A DNA stretch of 64,000 nucleotides, taken from assembly GCA_947044405.1 (NCBI GenBank), contig CAMRHE010000156.1:911001-975000 (forward strand), in the 5' to 3' direction. Positions 45,331-58,609 of this stretch are shown here, one piece after another. The translations under genes and the position numbers were made by a program. The notes beneath the pieces were generated by a model, which saw only the letters and a program-made list of their open reading frames with translations, made no database searches and was not told the DNA's origin. How positions within the stretch are numbered: position 1 is the stretch's first letter; each line of letters starts with the position of its first letter. The stretch is from Leptodactylus fallax. Its lineage: Eukaryota; Chordata; Amphibia; Anura; Leptodactylidae.

Positions 45331-45865
45331 TGTCAGGAGATGTCCAAATTAATTAATTAAATCGTGCTCGGCGAATCAACACAGAGACAGGTGAATCTCT
45401 ATGATAATTCTCTTCTTTATTGAGGCGGTGCACAGGATTATAAAGGAAAATAATGGCTTTATGCCAGTTTACACATCACAGAATACATCACACAAAGCAT
45501 GCAATACAATTGGTTAAGGATAAGTGGGCGTTCTGCATGGCCCGCACATGGCTAGCATATGGACTTCCGATATCCGTCCTCTTGGATGCGTAATTAGTTA
45601 TCTGACCACATAGGCTCTTCTTTGTCAGTAGACCTTGAAATGTTACATTAAAACATCTTTACTGAAACCTAGCTCCTGTCCCATACAATACATCTTGTTC
45701 CCACACGAAGAAAATAAAGGAGTAAAGGGGAGGCAAGGGAGTAAAACATACATTATAATTGGACACTTATCAAAAGACCTCATCTATGAAGCGTGAGAAG
45801 AGCTTTTAAACAATAGAACATTTTAATGCCCAAAAGCCATCTGGGCTAAGTAACACTTTCACACA
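45331..45865 (-). mobile_element. Solo LTR of retroviral (ERV) type inside L1 copy D
   Basis: About 535 bp with tips TGTCAGGAGATG at the left and CTTTCACACA at the right, i.e. TG..CA. Read on the minus strand it looks like a retroviral LTR: a U3-like part, a TTATAAT box, AATAAAG about 60 bases on (45415-45421), then a U5-like part. I could not find a clear 4-6 bp target duplication, so the exact ends are uncertain. No viral coding sequence is present. An old endogenous relic only. Confidence 0.6.
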
Positions 45866-45899
45866 AAATCTGTTGGCGGAGCCAGTCTGTCAGTGATTT

Positions 45900-46642
45900 T
45901 AATTTCCTCCTCTTTTATAGTGTCATAGGGGACAGGTCTTGAAAGACAGAAGTGGGAGTTTTCATAGATGAGGGATTCAGTTTCCCTAGCTTGGTAAGTA
46001 GCCCCTCCTTGTCCTGGAAGTTAAGGAATCGGCAAATTATGTTGCATGGTGATTCAGTGGGTTTGGGCTTGGGTCGGAGCGCCCTGTGTGCTCTTTCTAT
46101 TACAGTAGTTGAGGCTCTTTCTTCTCCCAGTAAGCTGAGTCAGATATTTCGTACTGTGAACGGTATAGCTTCGTTTGCCACCATTTCTGGAATCCTGCGT
46201 ATGCGAACATTGTTCCTCCTGCCTCTGTTCTCCTGGTCTTCCAAGGCTCTGTAGAGGAGATTGATATGTTCTTGACAGATGGAGAAGCTGTGGAATGCTG
46301 ACAAGTTGTATTGAGTAAAAAAGCATGGGCTGCCTCTAAGATTTCCACTCTGTGCCCAATGTGTCTATGTCCTGTTTTATATCCTGTTATGGCATTTGAC
46401 AGTACCTGTTTGAAGAAGTTGCGGGAGAGTGGTAAATCGGTGGAGGGGTCAGGAGTGTCGTCATCACTATCCACTTCTAAGGCAAGAAAGTCCCTTTCCT
46501 CTGACTCAGTCCTGCCGGTGGCCACCTTAGCTTGGGCCGAGGCCTGTTTCTTCATAAGGAATTTATCCAAGTCCCCTTGGGTGTGAGGTTGTTTGCTTAG
46601 AGTCGGAGGGTATCGAGGTTGGCTACCGCCCACTTTCAACAT
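45900..46642 (-). pseudogene. L1 ORF1, frameshifted
   Basis: Minus-strand frame from the ATG at 46640-46642, with an acidic N-terminal part (LALEVDSDDDTPDPS). After about residue 115 it loses the frame. The RRM-like core then reads LEDQENRGRRNNVRIRRIPE and ERAHRALRPKP in another frame (about 46100-46260 and 46050), both hallmark L1 ORF1 blocks. Confidence 0.8.
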
Positions 46643-47597
46643 GGTTCAAGGAATGGAGTATGACAAGGTCATTAGGTTGCGGTCTCCAGAGGTGAGCGGG
46701 GGGGGGGGGGGTGTCAGCCGGTCATTAGTAGAGGAACCAGCCTGGTTCCGGCCTTTGTGAGAAGCAGCTCTGGTGGAGCACTATCCCCTGCAGTGATGTT
46801 GCAATGTGGTACGGAGGGGGGGTGGGGGAGCCCCCCTGATGACTATGTAGGGTCGCGACACCCACCACACCGCCTCCACAAGTCCAAATCTGTTCAGCAA
46901 ATGCACGTGGTCAGCTCAGTGCTCAGACGGTGACGTTCACGCTCCAGGGGAGTCGCAGCTTGTTGGTGTCAAGGGGTTAGGGGTCAACAGACAGGTTTAT
47001 CCTCCGCACAACGGGGTGGGGGGAAGGTGAGGAGTTCCCCCTGAAGGTGGAGTAGGGGCTCAGCACTCCCTTCACCCCACAGCAGGTCCTGACAGGAGGA
47101 GTTTACTGAGGGCTGTAACGGTCCCACTGGGTTCAGGGCCTGCATTCACCAAAGGAGAGTGCGTGGAAACGCAGCTGTGGGCCCCCAATATGGCAGGCAT
47201 CTGTCAGATGGACAGAGTAATTCCTCTGTTCTCTAGCAGCGTGGGCCAGGCCAGCTCCCGAAGTTTTTCAGAGGCACTGCCTCAGGTGAGATGGCACTGT
47301 CGGCGATTGCAGGACCCTCCTGCGGGTAGCGGTAATCGACGGCGCTGAGAGAACGGGTAGGTCGCAGGTCTAAGATGGCGGCCGGGGTGCGTGAGGTTGC
47401 AGGCCTCGCGGCAAAACTATTGAGATCCCGCCGGTACCTCAAGCCAGAGCCTCAAATTAGGAGCACTGGGGTCTGGGGGAAGACCCCTGAGGCCTCTGGA
47501 TGTCACGGTGGCAGTGATGTGCTATATTAGCCGCGGATTGCAAATAGTATAGTTCGGAGCAAAGGAGATATGTGGCCTGCTCTACCCTATTTACTCC

Positions 47598-47775
47598 TAA
47601 CTCATGCATACCTACTTAAACCATTTAATTTGTGTGCCCCAATTTTAAGTCATAACTTATGCATACCTACTTATACCTTTCAATTTGTGTGCCTCATGTT
47701 TTAGTCCCAACTGGTGCACAGCTACTTTTATTATCTACTTTGCGCACCCAAATTATAAGAAATAATAGGTGCACA
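47598..47775. repeat. Three tandem copies of a ~57-bp unit
   Basis: The unit is built on AACT-ATGCATACCTACTTA then ATTTGTGTGCCCC/TC and TTTTAAGTC. Copies start at about 47598, 47650 and 47706, with a partial fourth near 47765. Divergence grows to the right. Lies just upstream of the L1 copy D 5' end. Confidence 0.75.
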
Positions 47776-47867
47776 CATTATTATATCTTTCCACCAAAAA
47801 TTTCATCTTGTGGAGATGAAATATTTGTGGCTAAAGCAATGTTTTCTTGGAAAATTTTTTTTTTTTT

Positions 47868-48082
47868 TATTTTTACAGCCCACGTATACGTATACGTAGA
47901 TTTTTCTGCGTTTTTGTGAGCAAAGGCCAGGAGTGGATTGGGCAGAAGGTAGAAGAATAATAGCTTCCTAGATATTTTCCATTCCTTTTGTAGCCATTCT
48001 TGGCTTTGGCTCAAAAAACCACAGCAAAATCTACAACAGAAAAAAACTGCATTTCCACAATGTGGGGCCTTAGCCTTAAAAT
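47868..48082. mobile_element. MITE-like repeat, related to 57753-58086
   Basis: Ends in AATGTGGGGCCTTAGCCTTA at the right. The interior has mirrored GAGCAAAGGCCAGGAGTGG and CCATTCTTGGCTTTGGCTC arms. The left end (CAGCCCACGTATACG) is degraded. The copy at 57753-58086 has both ends. Confidence 0.65.
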
Positions 48083-48231
48083 GATTCTGAGACTGTTTTA
48101 CATGACATCTTGTACTTTGTGTCAGTGGTAAATTTTGGTCAATATGTATTGTCTTTAATTATTTAAAAAAAATAAGAAATTAGGGAAAATTTTGAAAAAA
48201 ATGCAGTTTTCAAACTTTGAAATTGCATGCC

Positions 48232-48235
<4 letters not shown>

Positions 48236-48275
<40 letters not shown>
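48236..48275. repeat. (TA)n microsatellite
   Basis: About 20 TA units directly left of the Helitron end. Confidence 0.97.
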
Positions 48276-50181
<1,906 letters not shown>

Positions 50182-50339
50182 CAGACCAAAAGTTTGGACA
50201 CACCTTCTCATTCCAAGAGTTTTCTGTATTTTCATGACTATAAAAATTGTAGATTCACACTGAAGGCATCAAAACTATGAATTAACACATGTGGAATTAT
50301 ATACTTAACAAAAAAGTGTGAAACAACTGAAAATATGTC

Positions 50340-50804
50340 TTATATTCTAGGTTCTTCAAAGTAGCCACCTTTTGCTTTGATTACTGCTTTGCACACTCTT
50401 GGCATTCTCTTGATGAGCTTCGAGAGGTAGTCACCTGAAATGGTCTTCCAACAGTCTTGAAGGCGTTCCCAGAGATGCTTAGCACTTGTTGGTCCTTTTG
50501 CCTTCACTCTGCGGTCCAGCTCACCCCAAACCATCTCGATTGGGTTCAGTTCTGGTGACTGTGGAGGCCAGGTCATCTGGCGTAGCACCCCATCACTCTC
50601 CTTCTTGGTCAAATAGCCCTTACACAGTCTGGAGGTGTGTTTGGGGTCATTGTCCTGTTGAAAAATAAATAATGGTCCAACTAAACGTAAACCGGATGGA
50701 ATAGCATGCCGCTGCAAGATGCTGTGGTAACCATGCTGGTTCAGTATTCCTTCAATTTTGAATAAATCCCCAACAGTGTCACCAGCAAAGCACCCCCACA
50801 CCAT
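50340..50804 (-). pseudogene. Tc1 transposase C-terminal half, left arm
   Basis: Open minus-strand frame with [32 protein letters not shown] (second Asp) and ELNPIEMVWGEL (Glu), ending GGYFEEPRI. The helix-turn-helix and first catalytic Asp are absent, so it cannot be an active transposase. It mirrors 51061-51438. Confidence 0.93.
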
Positions 50805-50905
50805 CGTGTGCCCTGTCAGGTTTAATAAGTGGGATTTCTTGCCTTATAAATGGGGTTGGGACCATCAGTTGTGTTGTTCAGAAGTCAGGTGGATACACAG
50901 CTGAT

Positions 50906-50980
50906 AGTCCTACTGAATGGAGTGTTAGAATTTGTATTATGGCAAGAAAAAAAGCAGCTAACACTCCATTCAGTAGGACT
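50906..50980. repeat. Perfect 23-bp hairpin at the centre of the palindrome
   Basis: AGTCCTACTGAATGGAGTG (start of 50906-50928) is repeated as a perfect reverse complement at 50958-50980, with a 29-base loop. It abuts the right arm. Confidence 0.95.
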
Positions 50981-50999
50981 GGGGGTGCTTTGCTGGTGA

Positions 51000-51438
51000 C
51001 ACTGTTGGGGATTTATTCAAAATTGAAGGAATACTGAACCAGCATGGTTACCACAGCATCTTGCAGCGGCATGCTATTCCATCCGGTTTACGTTTAGTTG
51101 GACCATTATTTATTTTTCAACAGGACAATGACCCCAAACACACCTCCAGACTGTGTAAGGGCTATTTGACCAAGAAGGAGAGTGATGAGGTGCTACGCCA
51201 GATGACCTGGCCTCCACAGTCACCAGAACTGAACCCAATCGAGATGGTTTGGGGTGAGCTGGACCGCAGAGTGAAGGCAAAAGGGCCAACAAGTGCTAAG
51301 CATCTCTGGGAACTCCTTCAAGACTGTTGGAAGACCATTTCAGGTGACTACCTCTTGAAGCTCATCAAGAGAATGCCAAGAGTGTGCAAAGCAGTAATCA
51401 AAGCAAAAGGTGGCTACTTTGAAGAACCTAGAATATAA
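51000..51438 (+). pseudogene. Tc1 transposase C-terminal half, right arm
   Basis: Plus-strand mirror copy of 50340-50804: [25 protein letters not shown], end GGYFEEPRI. Same truncation. Confidence 0.93.
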
Positions 51439-51603
51439 GACATATTTTCAGTTGTTTCACACTTTTTTGTTAAGTATATAATTCCACATGTGTTAATTCA
51501 TAGTTTTGATGCCTTCAGTGTGAATCTACAATTTTTATAGTCATGAAAATACAGAAAACTCTTGGAATGAGAAGGTGTGTCCAAACTTTTGGTCTGTACT
51601 GTA

Positions 51604-51935
51604 TATGGTCATACTACCCAAATTACTTCATAAATATAATTTACCATATTTTTTCAGATGTTATAAGGCTTACAAGCCAAACAATTTTCCACATTTTCAA
51701 GAATATTTCCAAAACCCATTTTTCAATGGACTAGTTCAGGTCTGAAGGGGTCTTAAAAGGTCTCTCTAATAGAAACCCCCATAAATAACCCCATTCTCAA
51801 ACCTGCACTCCTTAAAGAATTCAAAACAGCATTTAGGAAGTTTATTAACCCTTTCAGCATGTCACAGGAATTAAAACAAAATGAAAGTGAAATTTACACT
51901 TTCAAACTGTCACTAATATAGTCAATTAGCCCTAA
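51604..51935. other. Spacer, nothing recognised
   Basis: AT-rich, no gene or repeat identified. Confidence 0.5.
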
Positions 51936-52928
51936 AATTTACACATTCACAAGGGGTTAAAGGAGAAAATACATTCCACAATCTGTTATGCAATTTCTCC
52001 TGACCATGAAATTATCCCACGTGTGGATGTAAACTGATGTATGGGCACACAGTAGGGTAAAGAATGGAAGGAGCGCTATGGGGATTTTTGAGGGAACATT
52101 TTGCTAGAATCTGTTTCAGGCTTCATGTTGCATGTCTCAGGAATTTATCAAGGGGTATAGTGAGCACTTTGACCCTACAGGTGATTCACACATTTGTTTT
52201 ACCATTGAGGCATGAAAATGAAAAATTACTTTTTATCTAATAAAATGTAATTTTACCCCCAATTTTTCATCTTCACAAGGGGTTAAAGGAGAAAATGCAC
52301 ACTACATTGTGTTACACAATTTCTCCTTAATACGAGAAAACCCCATATGTGCTGGTACACTGATTTACGGGCATATGGCAGTGCGTTGAATGAAAAGAGT
52401 GTTAATTGGCTTTTGGAGGACAGATTTTGCTGTAATAGTTTTCAGGTACCATGTTACATGTGTAGAGCACCTGAAGTGCCAGAATAGTGGAAACCCCCAA
52501 CAAATGACCTTAATTTATTTTCCAGAAATTACTGCATAACAGAGGTTGAAAAGTATAACTGCAGATTACATCACAGTATAAGGAGGTGATATACCAGGGC
52601 AATTAAATTATAAAATGAATAATCTGTGGATGTGTGGTACAATCTGAAGCAATCCTTCATGCACAGACCAGGTTTTTCAGGGCAGGTATCACACTGATAA
52701 ATGGTGTCTTTCCTTATCTCCCTTTTGAAACACACTCAAGTGTTGCCCTGGTACAATAAGGGCACCTTCAGTTCCAGAAGTACTGGGGAGTCGTAATAAC
52801 TGCCTCCTGAAATTGAAGGAAAGTTCCTGTCCGCACGGCCAGCTTTTTGTACCACACTCTTATTTTTCTCATGGCAATATACAGCTTCAAGACTTGGTCA
52901 GATAGATCAACCACTCCCATGTACTTAT
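51936..52928 (-). mobile_element. piggyBac-like element, 3' part
   Basis: Minus-strand remnant: the end of a piggyBac transposase (52600-52928) followed by a long 3' non-coding part. That part holds two diverged copies, about 330 bp apart, of the block CACAAGGGGTTAAAGGAGAAAAT.. ATTTCTCCT.. (51950-52060 and 52272-52380). The Tc1 at 52931 cuts it; I could not find its continuation beyond 54537. Confidence 0.7.
52600..52928 (-). pseudogene. piggyBac-type transposase, C-terminal fragment
   Basis: The minus-strand frame begins NKYMGVVDLSDQVLKLYIAMRK (52870-52928), matching the conserved NKYMGGVDLSDQ of piggyBac transposases; then GTFLQFQEAVI. After a stop and frame changes, 52621-52715 reads DTIYQCDTCPEKPGLCMKDC followed by FRLYHTS, the Cys-rich zinc-binding C-terminus of this family. 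The catalytic Asp residues upstream are missing. Confidence 0.9.
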
Positions 52929-52930
52929 TA

Positions 52931-54536
52931 CAGTGGCTTGCAAAAGTAGTCATACCCCTTGAACTTTTTCACATTTTATCACCTTACAACCACAAACTTA
53001 AATGTATTATATTGAGATTTAAAGTGATAGACCAATTGTGCAGATAATTGTGAAGTGGAATGAAAATGATACATGGTTTTCAAAATTTTAATCAAATAAA
53101 AATCCCAAAAAGTGTGACGTGCAAAAGTATTCAGCCCCCCCTATATAAATACTTTGTAGAGCCACCTTTCGCTGCAATTACAGCTGCAAGTCTTTTAGGG
53201 TATGTCTCTACCAGCTTTGCACATCTACAGACAGATTCTTGCCCATTCTTCTTTGCAAAATAGCTCAAGCTCGGCCAGATTGGATGGAGAGCGTCTGTGA
53301 AGAGCAATTTTCATGTCTTGCCACAGATGCTCAATGGGATTCAGATTTGGACTTTGACTGGACCATTCTAAGACATGAATAGTCTTTGATCTAAACCATT
53401 CTACTGTAGCTCTGGCTGTATGTTTAGGGTCATTGTCTTGCTGGAAGGTGAATCTCCTTCCCAGTCTCTTGCAACCTCCAACAGGTTTTCTTCCAGGATT
53501 TCCCTGTATTTAGCTCCATCTATCTTCCCATCAACTCTGACCAGCTTCCCTGTTCCTGCTATAGAAAAGCAACCCCACAGCATGATACTGCCACCATCAT
53601 GTTTCACAGTGGGGATTGTGTGTTCAAGTTGATGAGCAGTGTTACTTTTCCGACACACATAGCGCTTTGCATTTAGGCTAAAAAGTTCAACTTTGGTCTC
53701 ATCTGACCAGAGCACCTTCTTCCATGTTTGCTGTGTCCCCTATATGGCTTGAGGCAAACTGCAAATGGTACTTCTTATGTCTTTCTTTCAACAATGGTTT
53801 TCTTCTTGCCACTCTTCCATAAAGTCCAGATTTGTGGAGTGCACAAATTATAGTTGTCCTGTGGACAGATTTTCCCACCTGAACTGTGTATTTCTGAACC
53901 TCCTCCAAAGTGACCATGGGCCTCTTGGCTGCTTCTCTGACCAGTGCTCTCCTTACTCAATCTGTTAGTTTAGGTGGATGGCCATGTCTTGGTAGGTTTG
54001 CAGTTGTAGAATACTTTTTCCATTTTTTGATGATGGATTGAACAGTGCTCCTTGGGATGCTCAAAGCTTGGGATATGTTTTCATAACCTAACCCTGCTTT
54101 AAACTTCTCCACAACTTTATCTCTGACCTGTCTGGTGAGTTCCTTGGTCTTCATGATGCTGTTTGTTCACTAGTAGTGTTCTCTAACAAACCACTGAGGC
54201 CTTCACAGAACAGGCGTATTTATACTGAGACTAAATTACACACAGGTGGACTCTATTAACTAATTAAATGACTACTGAAGGCAATTGATTGCACTGTATT
54301 TTATTTAGGGGTATCATAGTACAGGGGGCTGAATACTTTTGTACGTCACACTTTTCAGATTTTTATTTGATTAACATTTTGAAAACCATGTATCATTTTT
54401 ATTCCACTTCACAATTAAATGCTGCTTTGTGTTAGTCTATCACTTAAAATCTCAATAAAATATATTTAAGTTTGTGGTTGTAAGGTGACAAAATGTGAAT
54501 AAGTTTAAGGGGTATAAATACTTTTGCAAGCCACTG
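52931..54536 (-). mobile_element. Tc1-like element, reference copy for the fragment at 1-376
   Basis: TA at 52929-52930; on the right the expected TA reads AA. Ends CAGTGGCTTGCAAAAGTAGTC and ATACTTTTGCAAGCCACTG. Inner blocks (ACTTAAATGTATTATATTGAG and mirror) give inverted repeats of about 200 bp. Length 1606 bp. Confidence 0.95.
53131..54154 (-). pseudogene. Tc1 transposase, frameshifts and stops
   Basis: From the ATG at 54152-54154 (MKTKELTRQVRDKVVEKFK), helix-turn-helix, then a stop after HPPKLTD at about 53957. The catalytic part begins [11 protein letters not shown] (53640-53715); a frameshift near 53465 precedes [13 protein letters not shown], and the Glu block [14 protein letters not shown] lies near 53330-53370. 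The end KGGSTKYLY stops at 53131-53133. The span is not a multiple of three. Confidence 0.9.
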
Positions 54537-55839
54537 AATATAGTTAACACATTTACAATGCAACAAAGGTATGAGTATAGTAAATACACATAAATAAAAA
54601 AGGGCCAACAATGGAAAAATCAACACTTTATATAAAAAAAAAAAAAAAAAAAAAAGTTATCTTTGTACAGCAGATTGTGTGAACTAACTGGATAATACAT
54701 TTTGTAGATAGCGTTATTATAAAAAATAGAATGGAATGTATGTTCCATTGAAATGTATGTCCAAGAAATCTACTAAAAATAAATCCACTACAAATATAAT
54801 AAGTATACAGTATGAATAGGTAAAAGCTAAATCTTGTCTAAATAGCATCTGGCTTTATTTAAGCATGCTGAGAGATGAACTATTCTTCAATATGACATCC
54901 TTTTCATTGATTTACTGATTGAACATTCCCTGTCTACAAACATGCAATTAACAGCCCTTTCATATAGATGTGATGAACAGTAATCCCAACTTTCTGACAG
55001 TATATGAAAAAGGTAATAGCGGAAATAGCTACTGGCGAATCTGCATTCTTGTTCTTGGCTCCAGGTATTTAATCAGAACCTCATGAAACATTAACAGATT
55101 ATTTATACCTCTTTCCATCTTGTGCATAGTATTTATCTTCATGCCAATCCATCATGTCGCTATTCCTCTGGTATAGGTTGAAATTGATGAATGTTTAAAG
55201 GCTGTTCTCTTGAAAGACTGTCACATTTTCTGATTACAAGAACTGGGTCTGGATAAGTAACGCTTCATATGTCACTACATGTCATTTACAAATCAGCCAT
55301 CTTTGTTTAAGTAAATGTAAATAATATAGCTTGATTCTCGGATCATTATAGCAAATTACAACAAATCTGCACATAGCTCTTAATGAGTTACATTAAAATA
55401 GAAAATAGTAGTGATAGAGCAGGCTTCCTTCAACAGCATATATTGTATATGAATGTAGATTTAGTAGAAAATAAGAAAGGTTTGATGTACTAACATATGC
55501 ATAATAATTAACATATGCATATATATATTTCAACATTTAATACATAAGACCAGTGAATAACTGTATAATGATTTATACTGAATTCTAATTAGAAATAAAT
55601 GATAGTAGACGGTTCCTATCTATGAGGAAGCTCATTCTATAGATAAAAGGGAATAAGACCTCATCTGCCATCAGGAAAAATCTGTCCTGTGATATGTTTC
55701 CTGCAATGTGGAAAGTGACCATACACTACTGTCTGTCACTATCCTCATGCTAAAAACGTTTCATTTTTTTGAGATTAGGTCTGGATGTTTGACTTTTATG
55801 GCACTATAGGCATTGCAAGGGAATGCTGTTTTGGTAGAT
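54537..55839. other. AT-rich spacer, nothing recognised
   Basis: About 1.3 kb with an A-run at 54634-54655. It may be unique or very old sequence; no repeat or gene motif stands out. Confidence 0.5.
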
Positions 55840-56210
55840 CTAGTGGAAGAGTGAAGAAATCAGGCGATACCTTTTAGAGGCTAACTGAGTATATTTATAA
55901 GTAAGCTTTCAGGAGTGCTCGCTCCCTTTATCAGACATGGTGTGATACAAGAACTGAAAATTAACAGATTTTTATACACATGGTTTTCAAAGCATTTTAG
56001 AGTCCTTAAAAAAAATTGCAATCTAAGTAGAGAAGTTATTTACAACAGGTCAAAAAAACAGTCTGGAAACTTGTGGTGCGTGACGGAGGGATCAGTAGAT
56101 CTAGGACTTTAAGGTGCGCTGTCCATAATTACATCTGTCTTTTCTGCCTCTTTTTAACTGTTAGTATTAAAAGTTAAGTTTTGATAGTTTTCACTATGCT
56201 GACTTGTTTA
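55840..56210 (-). mobile_element. PLE terminal-repeat remnant
   Basis: CAGGCGATACCTTTTAGAGGC.. TATATTTATAAGTAAGC is a phrase common to terminal repeats of one PLE lineage in frogs and other vertebrates, as is GACGGAGGGATCAGTAGATC with GTGCGCTGTCCATAATTACATC. No RT is left. GTATTAAAAGTTAAGTTTTGATAG at 56165 resembles the foldback arm at 25600, weakly linking the two. Confidence 0.6.
55907..55934 (-). ncRNA. Hammerhead-ribozyme-like core, minus strand
   Basis: On the minus strand: CTGATAA (55934-55928), a GGAG/CTCC stem (55925-55922 with 55915-55912), then GAAA (55910-55907) followed by GCTTAC. This is the type I hammerhead core CUGANGA-stem-GAAA with one substitution, in a PLE terminal-repeat remnant. 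The outer stem is not obvious, so folding is unproven. Confidence 0.55.
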
Positions 56211-57752
56211 TCATGATTGGACAAAAGTAGGTGATAGTCAGTCAATTTACACAGACTCACTATGTTTTGTTTAGTTTTTATTCAACAGCTAAACAGATTA
56301 GGCAGTTTAGTTGTTAATGTAGATGGTGAGATCTTTCATACAAACAATCCCGCCATGTAATAGATGGCCATCCAAAATGTAATGTGTATGGCTAGCTTCA
56401 GGAGCAAGCTTTAGTACTACGGTACTGTCTGTACACTAATTCTCTAAGGTTGTATAATGCAGTGAAGAAACTAGAACAAAAGCTAATCAGGGTAAAATGT
56501 ACTGCCTTATCATTGAATTGATATAGTTGTAACAGGAATAGCACACTGGATGGTCAGCAGTTGCTGCTTGCTTAGTATAATAAACATGTGTATATAAATC
56601 TCCACACAGGTTACCTACAGAACAGTACACTTGTAAGCTCATTACCAGTGCAGAACATACTCATGAATTTGTGGAGAAGCTAAATCTATTCTGCATGAAG
56701 GTGGGAAAAAGGAAATAACTGAAATCCTTTTTTTTAGTTCACTATAAAACACTCTAAATCATTTGCAGTGCTAAAAGGCTGTATTTTCTATTGTTAAATT
56801 GGTAGCTTTGTGCACTGAAAGAATGAGCTGCAGCTGTATGTGTACAGAATACAAATCATGCCCAAATTCTCCAATTCTGCTTCTACAGAACAGAAGATGT
56901 GGGCATCAAGAAGTTTATTCACTTAGTTTAAGCTCAGGGAATTTGTCTACCAAGAGAAACCTATACATATTTTATGGATATGAAAGATAAAAACAGAGTG
57001 TATTTAATTAATCCCTGCTGTCTGACAAATGTACGCTGCAACAGCTAGCCTCATCTATGTTGGTTTCTTTATGTCGTTGCTATTGGCATTTTTTTTTTTT
57101 TCCATGTACATCTGCTACTCTTTTTTTTACTTGCAAGTGAGAATATCTAGAAATCCAACAAAGCGGAAAGCTGAGGGCACTTTACGTTTAATTCATGCAT
57201 ACTTTTCATGTTCTTTGCGTCTACCATAAAACACAACTTCTCTGATAAGATCCCTCTGGCCTACCTTTCCTAGCAACACATAATGGTGATTATATGGCAG
57301 ACAGTACTGAATTCATATTTCATTCTGCAAGCTATTTTATGACAGATAAAAGACACTGGATATCTTGGCTTGTTTGAGAAAAGAAAACCAGGATGCAAGA
57401 AGGAGATCGCTTTGATTTGAGGAAGACCTTAATGAAGTCTGGTGAAAAGGTTAGATATAGTATTTCACTGAATGTATGCTTTGGACTTACATAGCCTCAC
57501 AAAAAGTTTTCTAGAGTCAAACACAGCACTCATGGTGGCATGACATACTTGCTGTAAAATAGCTGAGGGGGCTCAGCTTGGGATTTTTGTGCTGAATGAA
57601 AAAGTCACAGCAGCTTCTTTTGATGGCCCCTTTCACTTGCTAATGTGCTTTCCACTTTTGATCCTATAATTTGTATGAGGTAGAACAATAGAAAAAGAAT
57701 AGAACTAGGTTATACTTACACTGTTCTCTGGAAAAAGATGATATGTACAAAT
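56211..57752. other. AT-rich spacer, nothing recognised
   Basis: About 1.5 kb. Short open frames (for example 56799-56990 and 57029-57229) have no recognisable domains and no supporting structure. I see no gene. Confidence 0.5.
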
Positions 57753-58086
57753 GCTAAGGATAAAGCCCCACATAGCAAAACGCAGCTAAAAAATGGTGCA
57801 GAAAAAAGCAATGTTTTTTGTGCAGCGTTTTACATTGAGTTTGCTAAGTTTTTCCCTGCTGTTTTTCTTCTATCTATAGGGAAAAGGTCACATTTCTGCA
57901 GCTAAAATTGGCATGCTGCATTTTTCAAAAATTTTTAAGCAGCTGTTTTTTCCCACGATGTTTAAATGGGATTAGCTAGAATCTCATTTACTGTGCTGGT
58001 ACTGTAATACCCAGCATTTTTTTCCTCTTCGTTGCCACATCAGCCAAAAACTCTACGTTTCCACAATGTGGGAGCCTTAGCATAAG
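57753..58086. mobile_element. MITE with imperfect inverted ends
   Basis: GCTAAGGATAAAGCCCCACAT at the left and ATGTGGGAGCCTTAGCAT at the right are imperfect inverted repeats; AACGCAGC near the left pairs with similar blocks inside. Shares its right end with 47868-48082. No coding capacity and no clear target duplication. Confidence 0.7.
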
Positions 58087-58477
58087 TTTACAAATAATTC
58101 AGCTTATCTACACTAGGAATTTACATAAATAGCATATCTCTGATATATTAAGGCAAATTAACCAATGAAACTGCGCCATATTTATCATGTAATTTGCACC
58201 AAAAAACTGGAATACATTCTTTACACTTTATTTTTAGAGACTTACTAACAGATTCTGCACTGAGGCTTATCGGGAGCAGGGTTTAATATGGAAAACCATG
58301 CTTCAAACAATGCACCAACATTTTAGAACATTTTGTTGCTGTAAATTATACCAAGAAATATGTTGAGGCTGTTGCTATTTGTTTAAGATCTGTGGCACAA
58401 TATCAGCAGTGTGAACCGCTTAACATGTCTTTTCTAGCTACCACAGGTGCTGTGGGGTGGATAGGCTACTGTTATTT
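58087..58477. other. Spacer, nothing recognised
   Basis: About 390 bases left of the L1 3' end. No motif recognised. Confidence 0.5.
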
Positions 58478-58609
58478 ATTTTAATCAAGTTTATTAAAGT
58501 TTTGCAATAAGAACAGAAGAAAAAAAAAAGGGGAGGGGGGTACAATTCTATAGCATCAGTATCAATTAAGACAGGGGGGGGTCACCCAAGCCACCCTGTT
58601 CATAGATAA

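Larger units (their letters stand above)
43690..47560 (-). mobile_element. L1 (Tx1 type) copy D, lacking its 3' third, with ERV-type LTR
   Basis: A minus-strand L1 of a different subfamily. From right to left: 5' leader (46643-47560, GC-rich), ORF1 (about 45900-46642), ORF2 endonuclease/linker remains (44683-45330), RT (43742-44358). Sequence stops after the RT block ADDLMVLTTNP..FKVNFQKYEILNI, so the thumb, CCHC region and 3' UTR are missing. A LINE cannot lose its 3' end by incomplete reverse transcription, so a later deletion or rearrangement is likely at about 43690. Confidence 0.85.

Noticed and set aside
57029..57229. Small ORF with a hydrophobic N-terminus as a possible secreted peptide
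   Set aside because: T-runs create the hydrophobic stretch; no start context, homology or splice evidence.
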